The position numbers and the translations under genes are program-made. The notes under the pieces are model-generated. The model had not been told where the DNA came from, did not search any database, and was given only the letters and a program-made list of their open reading frames with translations. Below are positions 53,503 to 62,177 of a DNA stretch of 64,000 bases, in pieces. Origin of the DNA: Bosea sp. 29B (lineage in GTDB: Bacteria; Pseudomonadota; Alphaproteobacteria; Rhizobiales; Beijerinckiaceae). Within the stretch, counting starts at the first letter, position 1. Each line of letters begins with the position of its first letter. The stretch covers positions 3,767,937 through 3,831,936 of the forward strand of contig NZ_LR733817.1 in the NCBI RefSeq assembly GCF_902506165.1, in the 5' to 3' direction.

Positions 53503-54696
53503 AAAAATCAAACTGCCTTAGATGGGCCCCGCATCCCCGCCGCGGCCTATGCGCTGTGCCTGTGCATCGGGCTGGTCGGCGCCAATTCGCTGGCGCTGGG
53601 GCCGATCGCGCCGCGCGTGGCGGAGAGCTTCGCCAGCGGCGTGCCGGCGGTGATGACGGCCTCGGCCGCCTTCGGCATCGGCACGGCGGCGAGCGCTCTG
53701 CTGCTCGCCGGGCTGATCGACCGCTTCGGCGCCGGCCGGGTGCTGCGCTCTGCGTTGCTGGCTTTCCTCGCCGCGCTCGCAGCAAGCGGAGCGGCTCCCG
53801 TCCTGCCGGCCTTCGTCGGCGCGCAATTGCTGGCGGGGATCGCAGCCGGCCTCGCATTGCCATCGATCTACACGCTCGCCGCGCTGGCAGCGCCTGCCGG
53901 CCGGGAGAGTGACACGCTCGGCGTCGTCCTGTTCGGCTGGACGCTCAGCATGGTCGCGGGCGTCTCGCTCTCGGCAGTGATCGCTGATTTTCTGGGCTGG
54001 CGCATGGTCTACGCCATCGTCGTCGTCGCAGGCCTTGCCGCCATGGCCGGGACGACGAAGCTGACCGCCGGCGGCAACCCGACCGGGCGCGCCGCGCCGT
54101 CGCCGCTTTCGGCCCTGCGTGTCCCGGGAATCGGGCCGTTGCTGCTCGCCTGCGCCGCCTTCATGGCCTCGTTCTATGGCGTCTACGCCTATGTCGGCGA
54201 CCATCTGCACCGTGGGCTCGGCCTGCCGGTCAGCGCCAGTGGCCTCCTCGCTTTGTGCTACGGGCTTGGCTTCGGAGCGACGACCTTCCTCGATCGCTGG
54301 ATCGATCGGCTCGGCCCGGCGCGCCTGCTGCCGCTGTTCTTCGCCGTGGTCGGCTGCGTCTATCTGGTGATGACCGCCGCCTCCGCCTCTTACCCGGCGC
54401 TGCTCGCCGTCGTCTTTTGCTGGGGCATGGCCAATCACGCCGCGCTGAACGTGCTGATCCTCCGGCTGGCTTCGCTCGATCCCGGCCGCCGCGGCGCGAT
54501 CATGGGCCTCAACAGCGGCGTCACCTATCTCGCGCTCTTCGCCGGGACGACGGGCTTCGGGCCACTCTATGCGAGTGCCGGCTTCTCGGCGCTCGCCGGG
54601 CTCGCGGTTGCGCTGATGCTGGTGGCGGCCCTTTCTGCGATCCTCGCTCCTCGCAGCGGGCCGGAAACGAGCCCGGCGCCCCAGGGTCATCGATAG
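53494..54696 (+). CDS. MFS transporter
   Basis: This 400-aa inner-membrane transporter has twelve predicted helices and the MFS pattern: LIDRFGAGRVLRS between helices 2 and 3 (motif A), then GIAAGLALPSIYTLAALAAPAGRES and a second half with LDRWIDRLGPARLLP. Drug/metabolite or amino-acid efflux is typical of this group. It is divergent from an Lrp-type regulator that probably controls it. Substrate unknown. The ATG follows AAA with no good Shine-Dalgarno in the 48-bp gap. Confidence 0.9.
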   Translation: MTNKNQTALDGPRIPAAAYALCLCIGLVGANSLALGPIAPRVAESFASGVPAVMTASAAFGIGTAASALLLAGLIDRFGAGRVLRSALLAFLAALAASGAAPVLPAFVGAQLLAGIAAGLALPSIYTLAALAAPAGRESDTLGVVLFGWTLSMVAGVSLSAVIADFLGWRMVYAIVVVAGLAAMAGTTKLTAGGNPTGRAAPSPLSALRVPGIGPLLLACAAFMASFYGVYAYVGDHLHRGLGLPVSASGLLALCYGLGFGATTFLDRWIDRLGPARLLPLFFAVVGCVYLVMTAASASYPALLAVVFCWGMANHAALNVLILRLASLDPGRRGAIMGLNSGVTYLALFAGTTGFGPLYASAGFSALAGLAVALMLVAALSAILAPRSGPETSPAPQGHR

Positions 54697-54772
54697 CACC
54701 ACGTCGACCCGCGGGTAGGCGTGCGTGCACGCCATGACAATGGCATAAGGGCTCCCGAGACAGGGGAATCGG

Positions 54773-55711
54773 GTGCCTGAAACGACGACGGCCAGCCTCG
54801 CTGGCGCCATCGCGGTCGATCTGATCGCCATTCTCGTCGCGGTCGTGAACGGCTCGCCATCGGTCCTGACCGTCCAGAACGGCGACGCCCTGCCGTCCGG
54901 GCCGTTCGAGGACGCGCATCGCTCGCTGCAGACCGGGCTGCGCATCTGGGTCGAGGAACAGACGCATCACCCTCTCGGCTATGTCGAGCAGCTCTACACT
55001 TTCGCGGATCGCGACCGGGGCGCGGCAGGCACCTCCCAGCGCGGGATCTCGATCAGCTATCTCGGCCTGACACGCGAGGCGAGGGGCGAGGTCGGCTGGC
55101 GCAGCTGGTACGACTATTTCCCCTGGGAGGATCATCGCGACGGCCCGCCCGCCGTCATCGCCGAGCATCTCGTGCCGCGATTGCGCGCTTGGGCAAAGGC
55201 CGGGGGCACCACGCTCCTGTCGGAGGAACGCTGGCGTCGCTGCGCATTAGTGTTCGGGCTCGATGGGGCAGTCTGGAACGAGGAACTCGTCCTGCAGCGC
55301 TATGAACTGCTCTATGAGGCGGCGCTGGTGCCGGAGCGGGTGAGAGAGCCCGGCGAGCCGTCCGGTACGGCACGCATCCCGGGCAAAGCGATGACTGGCG
55401 ATCATCGCCGCATCCTGGCGACGGGGATCGCCCGGCTGCGGGCGAAGATCAAATATCGACCGGTCGTCTTCGAGCTGATGCAGCCCGCTTTCACGCTGCT
55501 TCAGATCCAGCGCGCCGTCGAAGCCTTGGCCGGCCGGCTCGTGCACAAGCAGAATTTCCGCAGGTTGATCGAACAGCAGGAGCTGGTCGAGGAGACCGGC
55601 GTCACCACATCCGACACTGGCGGACGGCCCGCGAAGCTCTTTCGCTTCCGCCATGCCGTCCTGGCCGAACGGGCGGCCGGCGGAACAAAGTTGCCGCTGA
55701 CCAGGGCTTGA
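54773..55711 (+). CDS. nadQ: NadQ-type regulator of NAD biosynthesis
   Basis: This 312-aa protein has a Nudix-like N-terminal domain (AIAVDLIAILVAVVNGSPSVLTVQNGDALPSGPFEDAHRSLQTGLRIWVEEQT) without a complete GX5EX7REUXEEXGU catalytic box, and a C-terminal winged-helix region (FELMQPAFTLLQIQRAVEALAGRLVHKQNFRRLIEQQELVEETG). This matches NadQ (COG4111), described by comparative genomics as a regulator of nadABC in alphaproteobacteria. It starts at GTG 54773 with AGGGGA upstream and directly precedes nadA-nadB. The effector is presumed to be a nicotinate-related or NAD-related molecule. Confidence 0.85.
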   Translation: MPETTTASLAGAIAVDLIAILVAVVNGSPSVLTVQNGDALPSGPFEDAHRSLQTGLRIWVEEQTHHPLGYVEQLYTFADRDRGAAGTSQRGISISYLGLTREARGEVGWRSWYDYFPWEDHRDGPPAVIAEHLVPRLRAWAKAGGTTLLSEERWRRCALVFGLDGAVWNEELVLQRYELLYEAALVPERVREPGEPSGTARIPGKAMTGDHRRILATGIARLRAKIKYRPVVFELMQPAFTLLQIQRAVEALAGRLVHKQNFRRLIEQQELVEETGVTTSDTGGRPAKLFRFRHAVLAERAAGGTKLPLTRA

Positions 55712-55771
55712 CATGCCTTATACTCAGAGTAAGCATATGCCGACTTTATGCTCACATGGAGTATAAGAAAA
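55708..55771 (+). promoter_or_regulatory. nadA promoter with NadQ operator candidates
   Basis: TTGACA (55708-55713) is a consensus -35 box overlapping the nadQ stop, with a TAAGCAT-like -10 about 16 bp on. TACTC-A-GAGTA (55721-55731) is a perfect palindrome. TTATGCTC-ACATG-GAGTATAA (55746-55766) is a dyad with one mismatch. CTTATACTC at 55717-55725 and GAGTATAAG at 55759-55767 are perfect inverted copies of each other. These are the natural NadQ sites. Confidence 0.6.
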
Positions 55772-56755
55772 ATGGTCGCATTTTCCGCCGCTCGGGCACG
55801 AACCGAGGACCTTTACGAACGTGTGCGTCGGGTGATCCCCGCCGCTGAATGGCAGGTCTTCGCCGGGGATGTCGAGGCGATCCTCGAGCTCAAGCGTAAG
55901 CGCAATGCCGTCATCCTGGCGCACAACTACCAGACGCCGGAAATCTTCCACTGCGTCGCGGATATCGTCGGCGACAGCCTCGCTTTGGCGCGCAAGGCGA
56001 TGACGGTCGATGCCGATGTGATCGTGCTGGCCGGCGTCCATTTCATGGCCGAGACCGCCAAGCTGCTCAATCCGGACAAGACCGTGCTGATCCCGGATCT
56101 GGAGGCCGGCTGCTCGCTGGCGGATTCGATCACGGCAGCGGATGTGCGGTTGATGCGGGCACGCTATCCGGGCGTGCCGATCGTCACCTATGTCAACACC
56201 TCGGCTGCGGTGAAGGCGGAGTCCGACATCTGCTGCACGTCAGGCAACGCCAAGGCGGTGGTCGAATCCCTCGGCTGCGAGCGCGTCATCATGCTGCCGG
56301 ACGAATATCTCGCCCGCAATATCGCGGCCGAGACCAGGGTCGAGATCATCGCCTGGAAGGGGCATTGCGAGGTGCATGAGCGCTTCACGGCGGGCGACAT
56401 CGCAGAGTTGCGGGAGGCTCATCCGGGAGTCGTCGTCCTGGCGCATCCGGAATGCCCGCCGGATGTGGTCGCCGTCTCCGATTTCGCCGGCTCGACGGCG
56501 GCGATGGCGGACTATGTCGCGGCCAACAAGCCGGCGCGCGTCGTGCTGATGACGGAATGCTCGATGAGCGACAATGTCGCGGTCCTGCATCCCGATGTCG
56601 ACTTCATCCGCCCCTGCAATCTCTGCCCGCACATGAAGCGGATCACGCTCCCGAACATCCGTCGGGCGCTGGAGGAAATGCACCATGCGGTGACGCTCGA
56701 TCCGGCGACGGCGGAAGGCGCGCGACGGGCCGTCGAGCGCATGCTGGCGGTATGA
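55772..56755 (+). CDS. nadA: Quinolinate synthase
   Basis: This 327-aa enzyme condenses iminoaspartate with dihydroxyacetone phosphate to quinolinate, using a [4Fe-4S] cluster. The three cluster ligands fit Cys114 (EAGCSLAD), Cys199 ([10 protein letters not shown]) and Cys285 (CNLCPHMK), spaced 85-86 residues apart as in the family. [23 protein letters not shown] is the substrate segment. The stop overlaps nadB as ATGA, so the two are coupled. An earlier in-frame ATG at 55748 would overlap the operator region and is not preferred. Confidence 0.96.
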   Translation: MVAFSAARARTEDLYERVRRVIPAAEWQVFAGDVEAILELKRKRNAVILAHNYQTPEIFHCVADIVGDSLALARKAMTVDADVIVLAGVHFMAETAKLLNPDKTVLIPDLEAGCSLADSITAADVRLMRARYPGVPIVTYVNTSAAVKAESDICCTSGNAKAVVESLGCERVIMLPDEYLARNIAAETRVEIIAWKGHCEVHERFTAGDIAELREAHPGVVVLAHPECPPDVVAVSDFAGSTAAMADYVAANKPARVVLMTECSMSDNVAVLHPDVDFIRPCNLCPHMKRITLPNIRRALEEMHHAVTLDPATAEGARRAVERMLAV

Positions 56756-58335
56756 AGCCAGAGGTCCATCGCCTGAACGGCAGGCCGGTGATCATCGGCG
56801 CCGGTCTCGCGGGTCTTATGACCGCGCTGCATCTGGCGCCCGAGCCGGTCCTGCTGCTCTCCGCGGCTCCTCTCGGGACACAGTCGTCGAGCGGCTGGGC
56901 GCAGGGCGGTCTGGCGGCAAGCCTTGGCACTGACGACAGCCCCGAGCTGCATCTCGCCGATACGCTCGCCGCCGGCGCCGGGCTCGGCGACCCCGACATT
57001 GCCGAGCGGGTGACGAGGGCCGCTCCGGCTGCGATCGAGGCGCTGATGCGCCACGGCGCCGTGTTCGACCGGGCGCCGGACGGCGCCTTGCGCCTTGGGC
57101 TGGAAGCTGCGCATCAGCGCCGCCGTATTGTTCACGCCGCCGGCGACGGGACAGGCCGCGAGCTGATCCGGGCGCTTGTCGAGGCGGTGAGACGAACGCC
57201 GTCCGCCGCGATCCTCGAAGGCGTCACGGCGCAGGCCTTGCTGCTCGCCGATGGCGAGGTCGCCGGCGTGCTGGCTCGCGATGGCACTGGCCGCGCGGTC
57301 GTATTCGAGACGAGCCGCGTGGTCATCGCCACTGGCGGGGTCGGCGGCCTCTTTCCGCACAGTTCGAACCCGCTGACATCCTGCGGGCAGGGGCTGGCGC
57401 TGGCGGCGCGGGCACGGGCGATGCTGGCCGACATGGAGTTCGTCCAGTTTCACCCGACCGTGCTCGATGGTCCGGCGCGGCCGATGCCATTGATCAGCGA
57501 GGCGGTGCGCGGCGAGGGCGCGACGCTCATCGACGAGACCGGCGCGCGCTTCATGGCGGACGCCCCCGGCGCGGAGCTCGCCCCGCGTGACGTCGTCGCG
57601 CGCCGGGTCTGGGCGCATCTGCAGGCCGGCCATCGCGTCTTCCTGGACGCGCGCTCGGCACTCGGTCCCAGCTTCCCGCGGCGTTTCCCGACGATCGCCG
57701 CCGCCTGCCGAGCGGCAGGCATCGACCCGGCGACCCAGCCGATCCCGGTCCGGCCGGCGGCGCACTACCACATGGGAGGCATCGCCGTGGACGGTGAGGG
57801 GCGTTCCTCTGTCGCAGGACTCTGGGCCTGCGGCGAGGCCGCCTGCACCGGGCTACACGGCGCCAACCGACTCGCCAGCAATTCGCTGACCGAAGCCGTC
57901 GTTTGCGCCGCCTGGGTCGCGCAAAGTCTTAGCGGGGCGCTGGCGAGACCGGAGCGCCGCGCAAACGCATTGGCAGTGCCGTCATTGCCGCCCGCGGATG
58001 CCACGCCGGTGCGCGCTATTCTGGGCGATGCGCTCGGCGTTTTGCGCGACCGGGTCGGCCTCGAAGCAGGTGTGCGCCAACTGCTGCCGCTCGCGGCCGG
58101 TTCGACGGCTGCGGCCGATCCGGCCATCGTCGGCCTGATGTTGGCGGTCGCGGCGCTGCGACGCGAAGAGAGCGTCGGGGCGCATTATCGTACGGACTTC
58201 CCGCAGGCTTTGACGGCGCGCCGGCGTTCAACCCTCTCGCTCGACGAGGCTCTCGGACAGGCTCGAAATATCGTTGCGCGTCCGATCGAGCGCCAGCGCG
58301 AGCGGCCACTGGAGGCGGCACCTTGTCCCGTTTGA
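56752..58335 (+). CDS. nadB: L-aspartate oxidase
   Basis: This 527-aa flavoenzyme makes iminoaspartate from L-aspartate for NadA. The FAD motif [10 protein letters not shown] lies near residue 16. [38 protein letters not shown], the substrate motif [14 protein letters not shown] and [47 protein letters not shown] are all present. The usual third gene nadC does not follow; instead a convergent alcohol dehydrogenase lies 12 bp away. Confidence 0.95.
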   Translation: MKPEVHRLNGRPVIIGAGLAGLMTALHLAPEPVLLLSAAPLGTQSSSGWAQGGLAASLGTDDSPELHLADTLAAGAGLGDPDIAERVTRAAPAAIEALMRHGAVFDRAPDGALRLGLEAAHQRRRIVHAAGDGTGRELIRALVEAVRRTPSAAILEGVTAQALLLADGEVAGVLARDGTGRAVVFETSRVVIATGGVGGLFPHSSNPLTSCGQGLALAARARAMLADMEFVQFHPTVLDGPARPMPLISEAVRGEGATLIDETGARFMADAPGAELAPRDVVARRVWAHLQAGHRVFLDARSALGPSFPRRFPTIAAACRAAGIDPATQPIPVRPAAHYHMGGIAVDGEGRSSVAGLWACGEAACTGLHGANRLASNSLTEAVVCAAWVAQSLSGALARPERRANALAVPSLPPADATPVRAILGDALGVLRDRVGLEAGVRQLLPLAAGSTAAADPAIVGLMLAVAALRREESVGAHYRTDFPQALTARRRSTLSLDEALGQARNIVARPIERQRERPLEAAPCPV

Positions 58336-58347
58336 AGCGGCCAGCCC

Positions 58348-59472
58348 TCACATCTGGATGACGTGCCGGATCGTCCGGCCTTCGTTCAGCGCGTCGAAGC
58401 CCTCATTGATCCCCTCGAGCGGGCTCGAACTGGTCCAGAGCTTGTCGACCGGCAGCCGGCCGCGCAAATAGAGGTCGATGAAGCGGGGAATGTCGCGCAC
58501 CGGGATGCAGGAGCCGACATAGGAGCCCTTCAGCGTCCGCTCCTCGCCGACGAGCCTGACCGGCGCCAACGCCATGGTATGCGCGGGGTTGGCGAGGCCT
58601 GCCGTCGTCGTCGTGCCGCCACGCCGCGTGATCTGGTAGGCGAGTTCCAGCGCCTTGACCGAGCCGGCCATCTCCAGCCCGTGATCGACGCCGCCCTTGG
58701 TCGCGGCGCGGATCGCCTCGACGACATCGGGCGCACCGGCGTTGAAGGTGTCGGTCGCGCCGAGCTCGCGGGCGATCCTGAGCTTCTCGTCCGAGAGATC
58801 GACGGCGATGACGCGCGAGGCGCCGCAGGCGACGGCACCGAGCAAAGCCGAGAGGCCGACGCCGCCGAGCCCGACGACGGCAGCTGTCTCGCCGGCGCGG
58901 ACCTTGGCGGTGTTCACCGCCGCGCCGACACCGGTCAGCACGGCGCAGCCGAACAGCGCGGCGATCTCATGCGGGATATCGGCTTCGATCTTCACCAGCG
59001 AATGGCGCGACATCACCGTGTGCTCGGCGAAGGCGGAGACACCGACATGGTGATGCACCGGCTTGCCGTTCTGCGAGAGCCGGCGCCCCCCGGCCATCAA
59101 TTCGCCGACGCCGTTGGCGGCATTACCAGGCTCGCACAGGGCAGGGCGCCCCTCGCTGCACGGCGCGCAATGGCCGCAGGACGGCACGAAGACCATGATG
59201 ACGCGGTCGCCTTTCCTGAGATCGGTGACGCCGGGGCCGACCTCCTCGACCTCGCCGGCCGCCTCATGGCCGAGCACCATCGGCACCGGGCGCGGCCGGT
59301 TGCCGTCGATCACCGAGAGGTCGGAATGGCAGAGGCCCGCGGCGCGGACCCTGACCAGCACCTCGCCCATCGCCGGCGGGGCGAGCTCGACCTCCTCGAT
59401 CCGGAGCGGCTTCGACTGCGCATAGGGCGCGGTGACGGGGCTGGCATGCAGCACTGCGGCGCGGGTCTTCAA
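58348..59472 (-). CDS. Zinc-dependent alcohol dehydrogenase
   Basis: This 374-aa MDR enzyme has the catalytic zinc ligand AAGLCHSDLSV with LGHEAAGEVEEVG, the structural zinc motif CGHCAPCSEGRPALC, and the Rossmann GLGGVGLSALLGAV. Its length and GCAVLTGVGAAVNTAKV place it near class III-like alcohol dehydrogenases, which use NAD. It may act on aldehydes or primary alcohols. It is convergent with nadB; the LysR regulator follows on the same strand 73 bp upstream. Confidence 0.92.
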   Translation of the reverse strand: MKTRAAVLHASPVTAPYAQSKPLRIEEVELAPPAMGEVLVRVRAAGLCHSDLSVIDGNRPRPVPMVLGHEAAGEVEEVGPGVTDLRKGDRVIMVFVPSCGHCAPCSEGRPALCEPGNAANGVGELMAGGRRLSQNGKPVHHHVGVSAFAEHTVMSRHSLVKIEADIPHEIAALFGCAVLTGVGAAVNTAKVRAGETAAVVGLGGVGLSALLGAVACGASRVIAVDLSDEKLRIARELGATDTFNAGAPDVVEAIRAATKGGVDHGLEMAGSVKALELAYQITRRGGTTTTAGLANPAHTMALAPVRLVGEERTLKGSYVGSCIPVRDIPRFIDLYLRGRLPVDKLWTSSSPLEGINEGFDALNEGRTIRHVIQM

Positions 59473-59545
59473 GGCGTATCCTCGTGAGCTGATGTGCCGA
59501 GGAGTGTTCGGCCCGCCGCGCCGCCTGTCAAAGACGAAATCCCGA

Positions 59546-60508
59546 TCAGCCGTATAAGGCGGGCGGATCGGTCTCGTCGCCGAGCGTCGCGGTCCAGCGC
59601 TCGTCGGCGACGAGACCGCGCAGGATCTCCCAGGAGAGCTGGCCGATGGCGCGGGCAGCGGCGGTCATCGGCCGCTCGGTCGAATAAGCGAGGTAGACCT
59701 TGCGATAGAGCGAGGGCTCCTCCAGCGGCCATGTCCGGAAGATGCCGGCCTTCTCCTGCGCCCGGACCGCCATGCGCGGCAGGATGCCGTAGCCGAGGCC
59801 GCGCTCCGCGAGGCGCTTGATCTGCGCATAGGATTCGATCTCGACCGCGGCATGGACGGTGGCATTGATGCCCGCCGCAGCCTCGTCGATCTGATCGCGC
59901 AGGCCATGACCCGGCCCGGGCAGGATCAGGTCGAGCCCGGCCGCCTCGGTCAACGTTACCGCCTGTCCTGGCGCGGTCTTCAGCGCCGTCAGGGCCGGCA
60001 CGCCGAACAGGCAGAGCTCCTCGGTCAGGATATGGTGGATGCCGAGCCCCTTCAGGTCCGAGGTCGAGTAGATCACCGCAAGATCGACCTCGCCCTTGCG
60101 CAGCCAGTCGAGCACGAAGCCGCTCATCGCCTCGGCGATGCGGATGCGCACATCCGGAAAGCGCTCCTGCGTTGCCTCGATCAGCGGCACGCTGAACTGC
60201 TCGCTGACCGTGCCGGGCAGGCCGATGCGGACCTCGCCGGCCGGTGCCGCCTGCTCGCCGCGGACGCTGTCGCGCAGTTCGGCGAATTCGGCGAGGATGA
60301 TGCGCGCCTTGGCGAGCAGGCGCTCGCCAGCCTCGGTCGGCTGCACGCCGCGCGTGCCGCGATGCAGCAGGGCGACGCCGAGCTCGTCTTCCATATGGCG
60401 CAGATGCTGGCTCAGCGCCGGCTGCGCCACCCGGAGCTTGAGCGCTGCCTTGGAGAATGAGCCCTGTTCGACGATGGCCGTGAAATAGCGCAACTGGCGC
60501 AGATCCAT
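59546..60508 (-). CDS. LysR-family transcriptional regulator
   Basis: This 320-aa LTTR has the N-terminal helix-turn-helix MDLRQLRYFTAIVEQGSFSKAALKLRVAQPALSQHLRHMEDELGVALLHRGTRGVQPTEAG and a periplasmic-binding-like effector domain. It resembles the CbbR/NocR group in the opening line. ATG 60508 gives the standard LysR start; the frame is open 7 codons further. It is divergent from an MBL-fold gene across 189 bp that holds a dyad, so it probably controls that gene and itself. The alcohol dehydrogenase gene lies downstream and could also be a target. Confidence 0.92.
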   Translation of the reverse strand: MDLRQLRYFTAIVEQGSFSKAALKLRVAQPALSQHLRHMEDELGVALLHRGTRGVQPTEAGERLLAKARIILAEFAELRDSVRGEQAAPAGEVRIGLPGTVSEQFSVPLIEATQERFPDVRIRIAEAMSGFVLDWLRKGEVDLAVIYSTSDLKGLGIHHILTEELCLFGVPALTALKTAPGQAVTLTEAAGLDLILPGPGHGLRDQIDEAAAGINATVHAAVEIESYAQIKRLAERGLGYGILPRMAVRAQEKAGIFRTWPLEEPSLYRKVYLAYSTERPMTAAARAIGQLSWEILRGLVADERWTATLGDETDPPALYG

Positions 60509-60548
60509 CGTCGTCCCGTTCCCCTTCATCGGCCCGCGAGCGCGAGCT

Positions 60549-60572
60549 TTCGCTTATGCAGACTAGAGCGAA
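60549..60572. promoter_or_regulatory. Dyad TTCGCT-N12-AGCGAA, LysR operator candidate
   Basis: Six-base arms 12 bp apart lie about 40 bp upstream of the LysR gene and 125 bp upstream of the MBL-fold gene. A symmetric half-site pair at this spacing is like LTTR recognition sites. Confidence 0.4.
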
Positions 60573-60697
60573 GCCTTATTGGCCGTCCACTCCGCAGGCG
60601 TGCATCCTTTCCTTCCGGCAAGGCCTGACGTGACGCAAGGCCGCCCGGCGAAGAAGACGGCGCCCGACGCCGCTCCCTTTCCACCCGGAGGAACGCC

Positions 60698-61684
60698 ATG
60701 TCGAACCTGCTCATCCCGCCCACCAGCCGCCGCGGCTTCCTGTCCGGTGCGGCCGCGCTCGCCGCCGGAGCGGCTTTGCCCGGCGGCGCCTTCGCCAAGG
60801 CCCCGCTCGCGAACAGCCAGGTGCCCTATTACTATCGCTTCGCGCTTGGCCAGGCCGAGGTCACGGTGGTGTCCGATGGACCGCTGCCGCTCGGCGATCC
60901 CGGCTCCAGCTTCCTCGGCCTGCCGAAGGAGCAGGTCTACGGCCTGCTCGAGACGAATTTCCTGGCCAAGGACAATGTCGTGCTCGAGCAGAACATCCCG
61001 ATCGTCAATTTTGGCGACCGGCTGGTGATGTTCGACACCGGCATGGGCTTCTCCAAGGCCTTCGGCCCGACGACCGGACGGCTGCTCAAGAGCATGCAGG
61101 AAGCCGGCATCGACCCAGCCTCGATCGACGCGATCGTCTGCAGCCACGCCCATATCGACCATACCGGCGGCATCTGCTCGGCCGAGGGCAAGCCACACTT
61201 CCCGAATGCGCAGATCTATATCAGCCAGATCGATCATGATTACTGGCTCGACGACGCCCGGCTCGGCACGCCGTTCAAGGCGTTCGGCGACCACGCTCGC
61301 GCCAACTTGCGCCCGGTGCGCGACCGCATCGTCTTCTTCAAGGACGGCCAGGAGTTCCTGCCGGGAATCACTGCGATCTCGGCGCCGGGCCATAGCCCCG
61401 GCCACACCATCTTCAACGTCTCCTCGGGCGGGAAGTCGTTCACCTTCCTCGGTGATCTCACGCATCACCCGGTGCTGCTGACCGAGAACCCGCGCATCGA
61501 ATTCGCCTATGACTGGGACCCGAAGATGTCGGTGCAGTCGCGGGTGAAGCTGCTCACCATGCTGGCCGAGCAGAAAACGCCGGTGATGTCCTATCACTTC
61601 GCCTGGCCGGGCTTCGGCAATCTCGCCAAGGCCGGCGACGGCTTCCGCTACTATCCCGCTGCGATGCAGATGCTGCGCGGCTGA
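60698..61684 (+). CDS. Exported MBL-fold metallohydrolase
   Basis: This 328-aa enzyme has a twin-arginine signal (SRRGFLSGAAALAAGAALPGGAFAKA) and the zinc motif CSHAHIDHTGG, with GHSPGHTIF, FLGDLTHHPV and a final YHFAWPG. Zn-dependent lactonase or quorum-quenching-type hydrolases look similar, but the substrate is open. GGAGG lies at 60690-60694, 3 bases before ATG 60698. It is divergent from the LysR gene. Its 3' end overlaps the convergent HxlR gene by 34 bp. Confidence 0.9.
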   Translation: MSNLLIPPTSRRGFLSGAAALAAGAALPGGAFAKAPLANSQVPYYYRFALGQAEVTVVSDGPLPLGDPGSSFLGLPKEQVYGLLETNFLAKDNVVLEQNIPIVNFGDRLVMFDTGMGFSKAFGPTTGRLLKSMQEAGIDPASIDAIVCSHAHIDHTGGICSAEGKPHFPNAQIYISQIDHDYWLDDARLGTPFKAFGDHARANLRPVRDRIVFFKDGQEFLPGITAISAPGHSPGHTIFNVSSGGKSFTFLGDLTHHPVLLTENPRIEFAYDWDPKMSVQSRVKLLTMLAEQKTPVMSYHFAWPGFGNLAKAGDGFRYYPAAMQMLRG

Positions 61685-62088
61685 GCTGATCCTCCCCCAG
61701 GCTCAGTCTCTGCAGCGTCCATGCGCGCCTGGAAGCTCTGGCCCCAGGCGCGCATGGCGAGCAGCACCGGCTCCAGCGATTGCCCGAACTCGGTCAATTC
61801 GTACTCCACCTTGGGCGGGACTTCCGGATAGACGATCCGGCGCACCACGCCATCCGCCTCCAGCTCGCGCAATTGCAGGGTGATCATCCGCGGTGTCGCG
61901 CGTGGCGTCAGCCGGCACAGCGCGTTGAAGCGCAATTTGCCGCGCAGAAGCTGGAACAGTAGCACCGGCTTCCAGACCCCGCCGATCACCGACAAGGTCG
62001 CCTCGACACCGCAGCCCGTGCGGGCCGCCGGCTCGCGGCGCGGCCTCGTTCCAGTGGCGTGGTCAGGCGATAAGGCACTTACATCCAT
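61651..62088 (-). CDS. HxlR-family (DUF24) transcriptional regulator
   Basis: This 145-aa regulator has TGCGVEATLSVIGGVWKPVLLFQLLRGKLRFNALCRLTPRATPRMITLQLRELEADGVVRRIVYPEVPPKVEYELTEFGQSLEPVLLAMRAWG, the full HxlR domain, with the redox-type Cys just before the first helix. ATG 62088 (MDVSAL) is the first reasonable start; the long frame to 62244 overlaps the divergent gene. The C-terminal 20 residues extend over the end of the MBL-fold gene. It is divergent from a quinone oxidoreductase, as in the 2284-2715 pair. Confidence 0.9.
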   Translation of the reverse strand: MDVSALSPDHATGTRPRREPAARTGCGVEATLSVIGGVWKPVLLFQLLRGKLRFNALCRLTPRATPRMITLQLRELEADGVVRRIVYPEVPPKVEYELTEFGQSLEPVLLAMRAWGQSFQARMDAAETEPGGGSAQPRSICIAAG

Positions 62089-62092
62089 GATA

Positions 62093-62117
62093 GTACATGT
62101 TCTCTTTGTACGTACTT
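62093..62117. promoter_or_regulatory. Operator candidate between HxlR and quinone oxidoreductase
   Basis: GTACA (62093-62097) and TGTAC (62107-62111) are a perfect dyad with 9-bp spacing. CGTACTT at 62111-62117 is, on the regulator strand, AAGTACG, the heptamer also found upstream of the other HxlR gene. Confidence 0.45.
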
Positions 62118-62177
62118 GTGCCAGATGAGCTATGACGACACTTGCCTGCTTCCGCAACCACGCAAGGAAGCACGGCA

